Part shown: piece by piece, positions 25,464 through 34,071 of the stretch
How the letters are laid out: each line of letters starts with the position of its first letter
How positions within the stretch are numbered: position 1 is the stretch's first letter
Origin: Caldithrix abyssi DSM 13497
Lineage (GTDB): Bacteria > Calditrichota > Calditrichia > Calditrichales > Calditrichaceae
Reading direction: 5' to 3'
Assembly (NCBI RefSeq): GCF_001886815.1
Contig: NZ_CP018099.1
Span: 2,292,501 to 2,356,500 of the forward strand
DNA length: 64,000 nt
Position numbers and translations under genes: made by a program
The notes under the pieces: model-generated
The model's input: the letters and a program-made list of their open reading frames with translations, nothing else
Told to the model about the DNA's origin: nothing
The model's database searches: none

Positions 25464-28400
25464 ATGAGATTGTTCTCGATCATCTGGCTGGTTATTCATT
25501 TAGCCTTAGCGGATTTTGCTTATTCTTCTAATTTTATCTTTCCCAGAACGCCGGCGCCTTCGCCCGATGGCCAACAGATCGCCTTTTCATTTCAGGGCGA
25601 TATCTGGATCATGCCGGCCGCAGGCGGGCAAGCGCGATGTATAACCGGAAATCCCGGCTACGATTACGCGCCCAAATGGTCGCCAGACGGACGTCGTATT
25701 GCCTTTTCTTCCGACCGCTACGGTAATGACGATGTCTTTGTGATCGATTTAGACGGCGGATCTCTCAGGCGTTTGACCTTCTTTACCAATCCGGATGTGG
25801 TGCAGCAATGGAGCCCCGACGGACAAAACATTCTCTTCGGTTCGCGCCGAGATTTTTATTACCATCGCAATCCGCTTACCTATCAGGTGCCTGTGGAGGG
25901 AGGCACGCCGTTCGAAGTAATCCCGGAATACACGCAGCAGGGAAGACTTTCGCCGGACGGGCAATTTCTGCTTTTTGTGCGCGGCCGGGTTGATGTGTTT
26001 CGCAAAGGGTACCGGGGCAGCAGCAACACCGATATTTTTATCTATGATTTTAAAAAACAAACCTATCGTCAATTAACGGAGTTTGAAGGCAACGACTTAT
26101 TCCCGCTGTGGGGGCTGGATGGCAAGCTCATCTATTTTGTCAGCGAACGGGATGGCGTCATGAATCTGTGGCAGATGAACCCGGACGGTTCGCAAAAAAA
26201 ACAGCTTACTTTCTTTAAGGAAGACGGCATTCGCTACCCTGAAATTTCGGCCGACGGCGCGTGGATTACCTTTGAACGATTGTTCGATATCTATCGCTTT
26301 GATGTGAACAGTGGTCGGGCGCAAAAAATAGAACTGCAACTGCCGGTGGATTATGTGCAGAATCCCTATACCTACCAGAAGTATTCTGGAGAGGCGCGTG
26401 AAATGGCCATCAGCGCGGACGGTAAAGAGATCGCCTTTGTCATCCGCGGAGAAATTTTTGTCATCAATAAAGATGGCCGGTTTTTAAATCAGATAACGCA
26501 ATCTCCCTGGCGAGATGAGGATATTGACTGGTATCCGGGGCGGGATACGCTGGCCTTTGTGTCCGATCGGGCGGGGAACAGGAATATTTATTTAATCTAC
26601 AGCGATGATCCGCAGCAGCGCGCTTTGAGCAGAGCAACGCGCTTTAAAATGGAACGATTGACCGCATCGCCTCGGGACGAGTTTTCGCCGCGCTTTTCAC
26701 CGGACGGCAGGTGGCTGGCTTATGTGCGCGGCAAAGGGGATTTGATCGTCAGAGAGATGGAAAGCGGTCGGGAAAAAACAGTGATCTCCGGATGGTCAAC
26801 GCCCGATTTTAGCTGGTCTCCAGATGGTCAGTGGCTGGCCTATTCTATTGAAGACGAGGAATTTAATCGGGATGTGTATTTGCACCACCTGGAAAGCGGC
26901 AAGCGCTACAATATTTCGCAACATCCGGATAATGACTACGCCCCGGCCTGGTCCAAAGACGGCCGGAGGCTGGCCTTTATCTCGCGAAGAATCGCCAACA
27001 ACACCGATGTGTGGATGGTCTTTTTAAGAAAAGAAGACGATCGCAAAACAAGAGAGGAGTGGGAAGAATATTTTTCGCAGCTGAAAGAGAAAAAGAAGGG
27101 CAAAAAACACCGTGTACAGGTAAAGATCGATGAACCGCAAAAACTTTTTAAACGCTTGCGCCGCGTAACGTCGCTGCCTGGTAGCGAAACGGAGTTCTGC
27201 TGGTCGCCGGACGGTCAGTTTGTGGCCTTTAAAACCAATTCCGCCGGCAAAAGCGATTTATGGAAGGTGAAATGGGACGGCAGTGATTTACAAGCGTTAA
27301 CACGCGATGGAACCGCGCCGTTCAATCTCATCTGGCAGGCTAAAAATAAGCGCATCTATTTTCTTAAACGTGGGGGAAAGATCGCCTCTATTTCCCCGGA
27401 AGGGAAAGACGCTAAAAGCATCAAATTTTCTGCCCGATTGCGCGTCGAAAAATTTCAGGAGCAGCGACAAAAATTCAATGAAGCCTGGCGCACATTGAAC
27501 GAACGTTTTTACGATCCTCAGTTTCACGGCGCGGACTGGCAGGCTCTTTACCAGAAATATTTCCCTGCGGCCTGTAATGCGCCCACCTTGCGTGATTTTA
27601 ATGACATTGTGCGCATGATGCTGGGAGAACTAAACGCTTCGCACCTGGGCATCTCTCCTCCAAAACAGGAGAGATTGATAACCAGCGGCATGTTAGGCGT
27701 TCGCTTTGATGCCCATTATGCCGGCCCGGGTTTGAAAATTAAAGAAATCATTCCCAACGGCCCCTGCGACGCCATCGAACATCCGCTGCAGGTTGGCGAC
27801 GTGATTCTAAAAGTCAGGGGATATCAGGTGGGAACAAAAAACAATTTGTACGCCCATCTGGAAAACAGGGCGGGCAAATTAACAGAATTGACAGTAACAA
27901 CCACATTGAATGACAATCCCCATGAACGGCGCGTCCTGGTAAAACCCGTCACCTATAGCAAATTTATGGAACTGGAATATGACCGCTGGAGAGAAGAGAA
28001 GCGGACGCTGGTGCGCCAACTCAGCCAGGGAAGACTGGGCTACATCCATATCCGAGCCATGGGCCTGAAAAGCCTGGAACAGTTCGAAATGGAATTGTAC
28101 GCCGAAGGTCATGGAAAAGAAGGGTTGATTATTGACGTGCGCAACAACGGCGGCGGCTGGATTGCCGATTACCTGTTAAATATGCTGGAGATTAAAAATC
28201 ACGCTGTAACCATTCCGCGCGACGGCGGAAAGGGCTACCCGCAATCACGAAGGCCGCTCTATGCCTGGACCAAACCGATTGCCGTGCTTTGCAATGAATA
28301 TTCCTACTCCAACGCCGAAATTTTTGCCCATGCTATTAAAACTTTAAAGCGCGGAAAGGTGATCGGCGTGCCGACTGGCGGGCTGGTTATCAGCACGGGC

Positions 28401-28589
28401 AGCATCAGCCTGATCGATGGTTCGGCGTTTCGCGTTCCGTTCCGCGGTTGGTACGTGATCGACAATATGATGAATATGGAAAATCACGGCGCTGTGCCGG
28501 ATATCATCGTAAAAGATTTGCCAGGCGATGTGGCGGCTCACAAAGATCGCCAGCTTGAAACAGCGGTGCAGGTTTTGTTAAAAGAATAA
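25464..28589 (+). CDS. Tricorn-type protease (PD40 propeller, PDZ, S41 peptidase)
   Basis: 1041 residues, close to archaeal Tricorn. A signal peptide (about 1-21) puts it outside the cytoplasm. Residues about 25-660 are repeated PD40/WD40-like propeller blades (SPDGQQIAFSF, SPDGRRIAFSSDR, SPDGQWLAYSI), which gate substrates. A helical C1 domain (KFNEAWRTLNERFYDP), a PDZ domain (about 750-830, LKIKEIIPNGPCD) and the S41 core follow. Proposed catalytic residues are His727 (NASHLGI), Ser949 in NEYSYSNAEIF and Glu about 1006 in MENHGAVPD, matching the Tricorn triad layout. It probably degrades peptides in the periplasm. It is monocistronic as far as can be seen. Confidence 0.9.
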   Translation: MRLFSIIWLVIHLALADFAYSSNFIFPRTPAPSPDGQQIAFSFQGDIWIMPAAGGQARCITGNPGYDYAPKWSPDGRRIAFSSDRYGNDDVFVIDLDGGSLRRLTFFTNPDVVQQWSPDGQNILFGSRRDFYYHRNPLTYQVPVEGGTPFEVIPEYTQQGRLSPDGQFLLFVRGRVDVFRKGYRGSSNTDIFIYDFKKQTYRQLTEFEGNDLFPLWGLDGKLIYFVSERDGVMNLWQMNPDGSQKKQLTFFKEDGIRYPEISADGAWITFERLFDIYRFDVNSGRAQKIELQLPVDYVQNPYTYQKYSGEAREMAISADGKEIAFVIRGEIFVINKDGRFLNQITQSPWRDEDIDWYPGRDTLAFVSDRAGNRNIYLIYSDDPQQRALSRATRFKMERLTASPRDEFSPRFSPDGRWLAYVRGKGDLIVREMESGREKTVISGWSTPDFSWSPDGQWLAYSIEDEEFNRDVYLHHLESGKRYNISQHPDNDYAPAWSKDGRRLAFISRRIANNTDVWMVFLRKEDDRKTREEWEEYFSQLKEKKKGKKHRVQVKIDEPQKLFKRLRRVTSLPGSETEFCWSPDGQFVAFKTNSAGKSDLWKVKWDGSDLQALTRDGTAPFNLIWQAKNKRIYFLKRGGKIASISPEGKDAKSIKFSARLRVEKFQEQRQKFNEAWRTLNERFYDPQFHGADWQALYQKYFPAACNAPTLRDFNDIVRMMLGELNASHLGISPPKQERLITSGMLGVRFDAHYAGPGLKIKEIIPNGPCDAIEHPLQVGDVILKVRGYQVGTKNNLYAHLENRAGKLTELTVTTTLNDNPHERRVLVKPVTYSKFMELEYDRWREEKRTLVRQLSQGRLGYIHIRAMGLKSLEQFEMELYAEGHGKEGLIIDVRNNGGGWIADYLLNMLEIKNHAVTIPRDGGKGYPQSRRPLYAWTKPIAVLCNEYSYSNAEIFAHAIKTLKRGKVIGVPTGGLVISTGSISLIDGSAFRVPFRGWYVIDNMMNMENHGAVPDIIVKDLPGDVAAHKDRQLETAVQVLLKE

Positions 28590-29022
28590 CCGTTCATCAG
28601 CGCGGTTCGAGATAAAAAACGCTTACGTCTGGTTGGCATGCTTTTAATTGTACGCAGATTGTGCAGATATTTGCAGTGGAAATAAAAAAACTGTGTGCAT
28701 CGGCGTGATCCGCGAAAGACAAACGTTTCTGCCATTGAAACGGCTATAAGATTTCCTACCGACTTTAGCAGCTCAACCATTCAAATGCTAAAGGTGAGTT
28801 AAAAATAGTATTTAGAAAGCAAATTTACAATCTACAAATTTGGGAGGACATTTCGCACCTTTTCGTTTGTATTTGTTGTCAAAACCCATAAATTAATAAT
28901 GAAACCTTTAAATAGGTTTTGCGCGAGTAGTGGTCGATTGCGTTTGGATAACGTTTTCTAAGCAAAAGGCTTCAAATCGTTCAAACATCCTCAGGTATTT
29001 TTCAATTGGGAGGCAGAAAAAC
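28590..29022. other. Spacer between the protease and nfeD genes
   Basis: 430 bases without a supported gene. A GTACGCAGATTGTGCAGAT string near 28655 belongs to a common intergenic repeat type. An in-frame ATG at 28930 upstream of nfeD is not favoured. Confidence 0.5.
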
Positions 29023-29472
29023 ATGGCACTCTGGCATATCTGGATCATTCTGGGCATCATACTTTTCATTGTAGAAATTTTTACGCCCGGATTTTTGCTG
29101 GCCACCTTTGGCATCGGCTGTTTAATTGCCGCCATTCCGGCCGCCCTTGAATTACACTTTTTATGGCAGATTTTAACCTTTTCGGTAGCCACATTTTTAT
29201 CTTTTCTGGTCGTGCGTCCCCTGTACTTAAAATTAATATTTCCCAAGCAACAACAAATTCCCACCAATGTGGATGCGCTCATCGGAAAGGAGGGGGTGGT
29301 AATCCAGCCCATCGACAATCTGCAAAATCAAGGTCGTGTCAAGGTCGGCGGGGAAGACTGGAAGGCGCTCTCCAAAAGCGGAGAAGCGCTGGCTCAAAAC
29401 ACCGTGGTTAAAATCGTAGCTATCGATGGCGTTAAACTAATCGTCGAGCCGCTCCAAAAAAATGGGCAATGA
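29023..29472 (+). CDS. NfeD-family membrane protein (short form)
   Basis: 149 residues. The ATG at 29023 is chosen because AATTGGGAGG precedes it; extension to 28930 adds 31 non-family residues. Three hydrophobic segments occupy about 5-75 (IWIILGIILFIVEIFTPGFLLATFGIG is diagnostic), followed by a soluble OB-fold domain (ALIGKEGVVIQPIDNLQNQGRVKVGGEDW...VVKIVAIDGVKLIVEP). NfeD proteins pair with SPFH/stomatin proteins, and the next gene is one. The short form lacks the ClpP-like protease domain of long NfeD. Likely acts in membrane microdomain organisation. Confidence 0.9.
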   Translation: MALWHIWIILGIILFIVEIFTPGFLLATFGIGCLIAAIPAALELHFLWQILTFSVATFLSFLVVRPLYLKLIFPKQQQIPTNVDALIGKEGVVIQPIDNLQNQGRVKVGGEDWKALSKSGEALAQNTVVKIVAIDGVKLIVEPLQKNGQ

Positions 29473-29621
29473 AATATCAAAATCATCGCCGGCAAATAAC
29501 TGACGCATTCCGTTTAATGAGAGCCAAAATCGTATTAACGTCTATGCCATACCGACTTTATTCGGGAAATTAAACAGAATGACGTTTTAAATTCAGTTGA
29601 ACTTTGGAAGGGAGAAAAGTG

Positions 29622-30602
29622 ATGGAGTTTGCAACCTTTATTTTGATCGTTTTCGCTATTTTTATCATCGTGTTTGCCATTAAAGGATTGGTGATGGTTC
29701 AACAGGCGCAGGTCATTGTCGTAGAACGATTGGGAAAATTTCATCGTTTGTTGGGCAGCGGGATTCATATTATCTGGCCGATTATTGAGCAGGCGCGCAA
29801 AATCGAATGGAAGTACGTAAAGGTGCTACCATCCGGCGAGCAGGTGGTGGTGCACAAATCGATTAACCGCATTGATTTACGGGAAACGGTTTACGATTTT
29901 CCAAGGCAATCGGTTATTACCAAAGACAATGTAGTGATCGAGATTAATGCCCTGCTTTATTTTCAAATCACCGACCCCAAGAAGGCCGTGTACGAAATCG
30001 TCAACCTGCCTGACGCCATCGAAAAACTGACGCAAACCACGCTGCGTAATGTAATAGGCGAACTGGACCTGGATGAAACTCTCTCCTCGCGCGACACCAT
30101 CAATCAAAAATTGCGCTCGATTTTGGACGAGGCAACCGACAAATGGGGCGTGAAGGTCAATCGCGTGGAATTACAGGACATTAATCCCCCGCGGGACATC
30201 AAAGAGGCAATGGAAAAACAGATGCGCGCCGAACGCGATCGCCGGGCCATTATTTTGCAGGCCGAAGGCGAAAAACGTTCACGCATTCTGGAGGCAGAAG
30301 GAATCAGAGAAGCGCAGATTCAAAAAGCCAACGGCGAAAAAGAAGCTAAAATTCTTGAAGCGGAAGGCGAAGCCCAGGCTAAAATTAAGGTGGCTCAGGC
30401 CGAGGCCAAAGCGATCGAATTGATTACCAATACCATCAAAGAAAGCGGGGGCAATCCCTCGCAGTATTTGATCGCCATTAAATACATCGAAACCTTAAGA
30501 GAAATGGTCAGCGGTAAAGACAATAAAGTGGTTTACCTGCCCATCGAGGCAACCGGCGTGTTAAGCTCATTGGGCGGCATTAAGGAGATGTTGACAAAAT
30601 AG
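29622..30602 (+). CDS. SPFH/Band 7 slipin (stomatin-like protein)
   Basis: 326 residues from the ATG at 29622, with AAGGGAG upstream. An N-terminal membrane segment (ATFILIVFAIFIIVFAIKGLV) leads to the Band 7 domain (VVERLGKFHRLLGSGIHIIWP, YDFPRQSVITKDNVVIEINALLYFQI, LRNVIGELDLDETLSSRD), then a long alanine/glutamate-rich coiled coil (about 185-270, EAEGIREAQIQKANGEKEAKILEAEGEAQAKI). It forms oligomers on the inner membrane. With NfeD it makes the usual pair; the 149-base gap still allows one operon. Confidence 0.93.
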   Translation: MEFATFILIVFAIFIIVFAIKGLVMVQQAQVIVVERLGKFHRLLGSGIHIIWPIIEQARKIEWKYVKVLPSGEQVVVHKSINRIDLRETVYDFPRQSVITKDNVVIEINALLYFQITDPKKAVYEIVNLPDAIEKLTQTTLRNVIGELDLDETLSSRDTINQKLRSILDEATDKWGVKVNRVELQDINPPRDIKEAMEKQMRAERDRRAIILQAEGEKRSRILEAEGIREAQIQKANGEKEAKILEAEGEAQAKIKVAQAEAKAIELITNTIKESGGNPSQYLIAIKYIETLREMVSGKDNKVVYLPIEATGVLSSLGGIKEMLTK

Positions 30603-30725
30603 GATGATGCCGGAGGAGTAATTCGTAAAGAGTAATGCGTAACGGGTAAAAAATACTTTGAGCGGAGCATTTTACAAAATAGCTCCCGAAACGAAGAACG
30701 CAAAAATTTTCCGCTTTTTTAAATC

Positions 30726-30750
30726 AGGCGGTCCGGGATGACCGCCTTTT
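30726..30750 (+). terminator. Rho-independent terminator after the slipin gene
   Basis: AGGCGGTC and GACCGCCT form an 8-bp GC-rich stem with a 6-base loop (CGGGAT), followed by TTTT. It ends the nfeD-slipin operon. Confidence 0.75.
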
Positions 30751-30917
30751 CAACATAAGCCTGAGCAGGTTGAGTGAACCAAGGCAGCACAGCCGCAACT
30801 AAAACCAACCGCAACGCGCGCAAAGTAATTTTCTCGCAGATTACGCCAATCATCGCAGAAAAAGAAAAAACAAATTATTTTGAGAGAAAAATTAAGCAAA
30901 TCGGCGCAATTTACGCC

Positions 30918-31091
30918 GGGGCTGTCCCAAAAGTCAAAGATAATGTATTTTTATAACTTTCTTCTTTCCCTCACCCCCTTTAATTCCCCCTCTCCCGATT
31001 TTCGGGAGAGGGGGACAGGGGGTGAGGGTTAATGTAAGATTTACCATGAATTTAAATAAATATACATTTAATTTCGCTTTTGAGACACCCC
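30918..31091 (+). mobile_element. 174-bp MITE, copy 1
   Basis: Starts GGGGCTGTCCCAAAAGTC and ends CGCTTTTGAGACACCCC, imperfect inverted ends (GGGG[C]TGTCyCAAAAG). The middle is a long hairpin: CCCTCACCCCC/GGGGGTGAGGG outer arms and a perfect 14-bp inner stem around a TTT loop. A second copy is at 59724-59897. It carries no gene and its ends match neither IS in the window, so it was probably moved by a transposase coded elsewhere. Confidence 0.8.
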
Positions 31092-31361
31092 CGGGCTGGG
31101 GGATGAGTTTTAAAAGCAGCACAAAATTTTTCAAACGCTTTTCGGTTAGATCTTTCAATGGAAGTATTCTAAAAGGCCGCCTGAATCCCAACGGATGGAA
31201 CATTCCCGAGAGCTATTTTGTGCTGTTTGTGGTTAATTGCAGCACATTCTTGCTTGCGCCCTGGTCGTCTTTGAAAAACATAACATCTTAAAAATAAAAA
31301 AAATAGCCGAACACCATTCTGTTTTTTTTACTTTTTCTGAAAAAAAAAGGCCGTATTTTTG

Positions 31362-31390
31362 TTGCATTTTGCCAAACGGGCATTTATATT
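31362..31390 (+). promoter_or_regulatory. Promoter of the aminosugar operon
   Basis: TTGCAT (31362-31367), a 17-base spacer and TATATT (31385-31390), ending 35 bases before the GH2 start. The -10 box touches the operator, so binding there would block transcription. Confidence 0.6.
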
Positions 31391-31412
31391 ATCGATAACT
31401 GTTATCGTTAAC
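31389..31412 (+). promoter_or_regulatory. Candidate LacI-family operator (overlapping palindromes)
   Basis: TTATCGATAAC (31389-31399) and TTATCGTTAAC (31402-31412) are tandem, 13 bases apart. Within them TTATCGATAA is a perfect even palindrome with a central CG, typical of LacI-family sites, and CGATAACTGTTATCG (31393-31407) is a perfect 15-base palindrome. The only regulator in the operon is the LacI protein at 39709. Confidence 0.65.
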
Positions 31413-31425
31413 ATCAGGAGAAGAG

Positions 31426-34017
31426 ATGTTATATCGAATGCTTCTTTTTGTCCTTTCCATCCTTTTTTTCTACAACTGCCACCATTTTCAGGCACAGCCC
31501 GCTCATCGCCTGACTCTAAAAAATTGGCAACTTAAAGCGGCCGATTCCGTGCAGGCTTCCGGCCAGCGCATGACGCAAGCCGATTTCAATCCGCAAAACT
31601 GGTTACCCGTCCGCGTGCCAACCACGGTGATGGGCGCGCTGCTGAAGGCCGGTCGCTACCAAGACATCTTTGTGGGCATGAATCTAAAAAAGGTTCCAAC
31701 CAAACCCTTTCAAAATGGCTGGTGGTATCGGTGTTCCTTCGATTTACCGGATCTAAAACGTCTGCCTAAAAATGTTTTACGTTTTAACGGATTGAACTAC
31801 CGGGCTGATGTATTTTTGAACGGCCGTCAAATTGCCAGCAAAGATTCCATTTTCGGCGCTTTCCGTGTCTTTGAAATGGACATCTCTTCTCTGGTCAAAG
31901 AAAAAAACAATGTGCTGGCGGTTTGCGTCTATCCTCCGCAGGCAGGCGATTTTACGATTGGCTTTGTGGACTGGAATCCGGCGCCGCCCGATCGAAACAT
32001 GGGACTATGGCGACCGGTGGAAATTCGGCGCGCCAGAAACGTTCTATTAAAAAATCCTTTTGTCAAAACCGCCTTTGATTCGTCCTTGCAAACGGCCCGC
32101 CTGACGGTGCAGGTTACGGCCTGCAATTTGAGCGATCAGCCTGTCAGCGGTGTTCTGGAAGGAACCATTGAAAGTCATTCGTTTAAAAAAGCCTTTCATT
32201 TAAAGGCCGGAGAAAGCGCAACCATTACCGTCGATGCTGAGGAGTTTCCGCAGCTTGTTTTTAAACGTCCCCGCTTATGGTGGCCCGTACATTGGGGGAA
32301 AGCCAATCTTTACGATTTAGAGCTATTGGCCAAAATAGAAGGGCAGGTATCCGACGCATTGCAAATTCGTTTTGGGATGCGCAAAATTGAAAGTTACTTT
32401 ACCGACGAAGGACACCGCGCTTTTAAGATCAATGGCCGTAAAATATTGATTCAGGGCGCAGGCTGGACCGATGACCTGTTTTTAGCCCAATCTGCGCAAA
32501 ATGTACGCAGTCAATTGCGCTATGTGAAAGAAATGGGGCTCAATACGATTCGTCTGGAAGGCTTCTGGGGCAACGATCAAACGTTGTATGATGTATGCGA
32601 CAGTCTGGGTATTTTAATCATGGCCGGCTTTAGCTGTCAATGGGAGTGGGAAGATTACCTGGGCAAGGCCTGCGACCAATTTGGCGGCGCCCGCAGCGCG
32701 CAGGACATGGATTTGCTGTCTGCTTACTGGCGAGATCAAATAACGCTTCTGCGCAATCATCCGTCGATCTTTGTGTGGATGGCGGCCAGCGACATGTTGC
32801 CTCGTCCAGCGCTGGAAAAACGCTATTTGCGCATTCTTGAGCAAATCGACGGTACGCGCCCCTACCTGGCGTCAGCCGCCGCACGCGTGAGCCAGGTCAG
32901 CGGCCCGACCGGCGTAAAGATGAACGGTCCGTACGATTATGTTCCCCCACGTTACTGGTTCGAGGACAGAAAATATGGCGGCGCGTTCGGCTTTAATACC
33001 GAAACCGGGCCCGGCCCACAGCCTCCGCCTTTAAGCAGTCTGCAAAAAATGATTCCCGCCCAGCATCTCTGGCCCATTGATTCGGTTTGGAACTACCATT
33101 GCGGTAGGAATGAATTCAATTCTCTCAAACGGTATCAACAGGCTTTAAACAGGCGCTACGGTCAACCTGACCATGTGAACGATTTTGTGCGCATCGCCCA
33201 GGCCATGAATTACGAGGCCATGCGCGCCATGTTCGAAGCCTTTGCCGTTAATAAATTTCAGGCCACCGGCATTATCCAGTGGATGTTGAATTCCGCCTGG
33301 CCGGAGCTGTACTGGCAGTTGTACGACTACTACCTGATGCCCAACGGTGCGTTTTACGGCGCAAAAAAAGCCTGTGATTCGTTGCAGTTAATGTACGATT
33401 ATTCTAACCGGACGGTTTTTTTAAACAACAATACACTCAAGGCGTTTTCCGGACTCGTTGCACATATTAAACTTTTCGATTTGCAGTCGAAGCTGGTAGA
33501 CGAACGGCAAATCCAGACCGCCATTGCCCCCAACGCCGTCAAAGCGGTGACGCGCATTCCGGAATATGAGGCGCCTACCCCTGTTTATTTTCTTGATCTG
33601 CGCTTATTCGATGCGCGAGGCCGGCGCTTAGCTGCCAATTTTTACTGGCTTTCGCGCAAACAGGATGTCCTGGATTACTCAAACTCCACCTGGTTTGTAA
33701 CGCCCATTAAACAATTTGCGGATTTTACCGCTCTCAACGCTTTGCCTGCGGCCACGGTTAAAGTCAAAACCATCCCTGCTGGCGATACCGGCAAGCTGAC
33801 CGTTCGCCTGCAGAATACTTCGGAACATCTGGCGTTCATGCTTTATCTGGAATTGCAAACGGACAGGGGACAGACCATTACGCCGGTTTTCTGGAGCGAC
33901 AATTACCTCAGTCTTTTGCCGGGAGAACAACGCGAGCTTACCGTCCGTTTCGCTGGTAAAGAAAAAGCGGTGGTTAAGGTAAACGGCTGGAATACGGACC
34001 TCCGCTATGAAAATTAA
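31426..34017 (+). CDS. GH2 exo-beta-D-glucosaminidase (CsxA-like)
   Basis: 863 residues with an N-terminal signal sequence (about 1-25). The family order is sugar-binding domain (about 40-200, GWWYRCSFDLP...NGLNYRADVFLNG), immunoglobulin-like domain (about 210-320) and TIM barrel. Asp456 in VWMAASDMLP and Glu526 in GFNTETGPGP fit the acid/base and nucleophile of the exo-glucosaminidase CsxA, which uniquely in GH2 uses Asp instead of Glu; the C-terminal FEAFAVNKFQATGIIQWMLNSAWPELYWQLYDYYL signature is also CsxA-like. It should remove glucosamine from the non-reducing end of chitosan oligosaccharides. First gene of the operon to 40725. No T9SS domain, so probably periplasmic. Confidence 0.85.
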   Translation: MLYRMLLFVLSILFFYNCHHFQAQPAHRLTLKNWQLKAADSVQASGQRMTQADFNPQNWLPVRVPTTVMGALLKAGRYQDIFVGMNLKKVPTKPFQNGWWYRCSFDLPDLKRLPKNVLRFNGLNYRADVFLNGRQIASKDSIFGAFRVFEMDISSLVKEKNNVLAVCVYPPQAGDFTIGFVDWNPAPPDRNMGLWRPVEIRRARNVLLKNPFVKTAFDSSLQTARLTVQVTACNLSDQPVSGVLEGTIESHSFKKAFHLKAGESATITVDAEEFPQLVFKRPRLWWPVHWGKANLYDLELLAKIEGQVSDALQIRFGMRKIESYFTDEGHRAFKINGRKILIQGAGWTDDLFLAQSAQNVRSQLRYVKEMGLNTIRLEGFWGNDQTLYDVCDSLGILIMAGFSCQWEWEDYLGKACDQFGGARSAQDMDLLSAYWRDQITLLRNHPSIFVWMAASDMLPRPALEKRYLRILEQIDGTRPYLASAAARVSQVSGPTGVKMNGPYDYVPPRYWFEDRKYGGAFGFNTETGPGPQPPPLSSLQKMIPAQHLWPIDSVWNYHCGRNEFNSLKRYQQALNRRYGQPDHVNDFVRIAQAMNYEAMRAMFEAFAVNKFQATGIIQWMLNSAWPELYWQLYDYYLMPNGAFYGAKKACDSLQLMYDYSNRTVFLNNNTLKAFSGLVAHIKLFDLQSKLVDERQIQTAIAPNAVKAVTRIPEYEAPTPVYFLDLRLFDARGRRLAANFYWLSRKQDVLDYSNSTWFVTPIKQFADFTALNALPAATVKVKTIPAGDTGKLTVRLQNTSEHLAFMLYLELQTDRGQTITPVFWSDNYLSLLPGEQRELTVRFAGKEKAVVKVNGWNTDLRYEN

Positions 34018-34071
34018 CCGGAGATCGGGTAATCGTAAAAAAGCGTGTAACTAAAAAACGGAGAGATTTTT

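Larger units (their letters stand above)
30603..31361. other. Repeat-rich spacer before the aminosugar operon
   Basis: No gene. Contents in order: a terminator (30726-30750), a shared AAGGCAGCACAGCCGCAAC string near 30780, a TCGCAGATTACGCC string near 30834, a 174-bp MITE (30918-31091), and GGAAGTATTCTAAA at 31160-31173. Open frames across the MITE hairpin on both strands are artefacts. Confidence 0.7.

Noticed and set aside
30934-31291. 89-codon frames on both strands over the first MITE
   Set aside because: They translate the CCCTCACC hairpin and terminal repeat; no coding signature or ribosome site.
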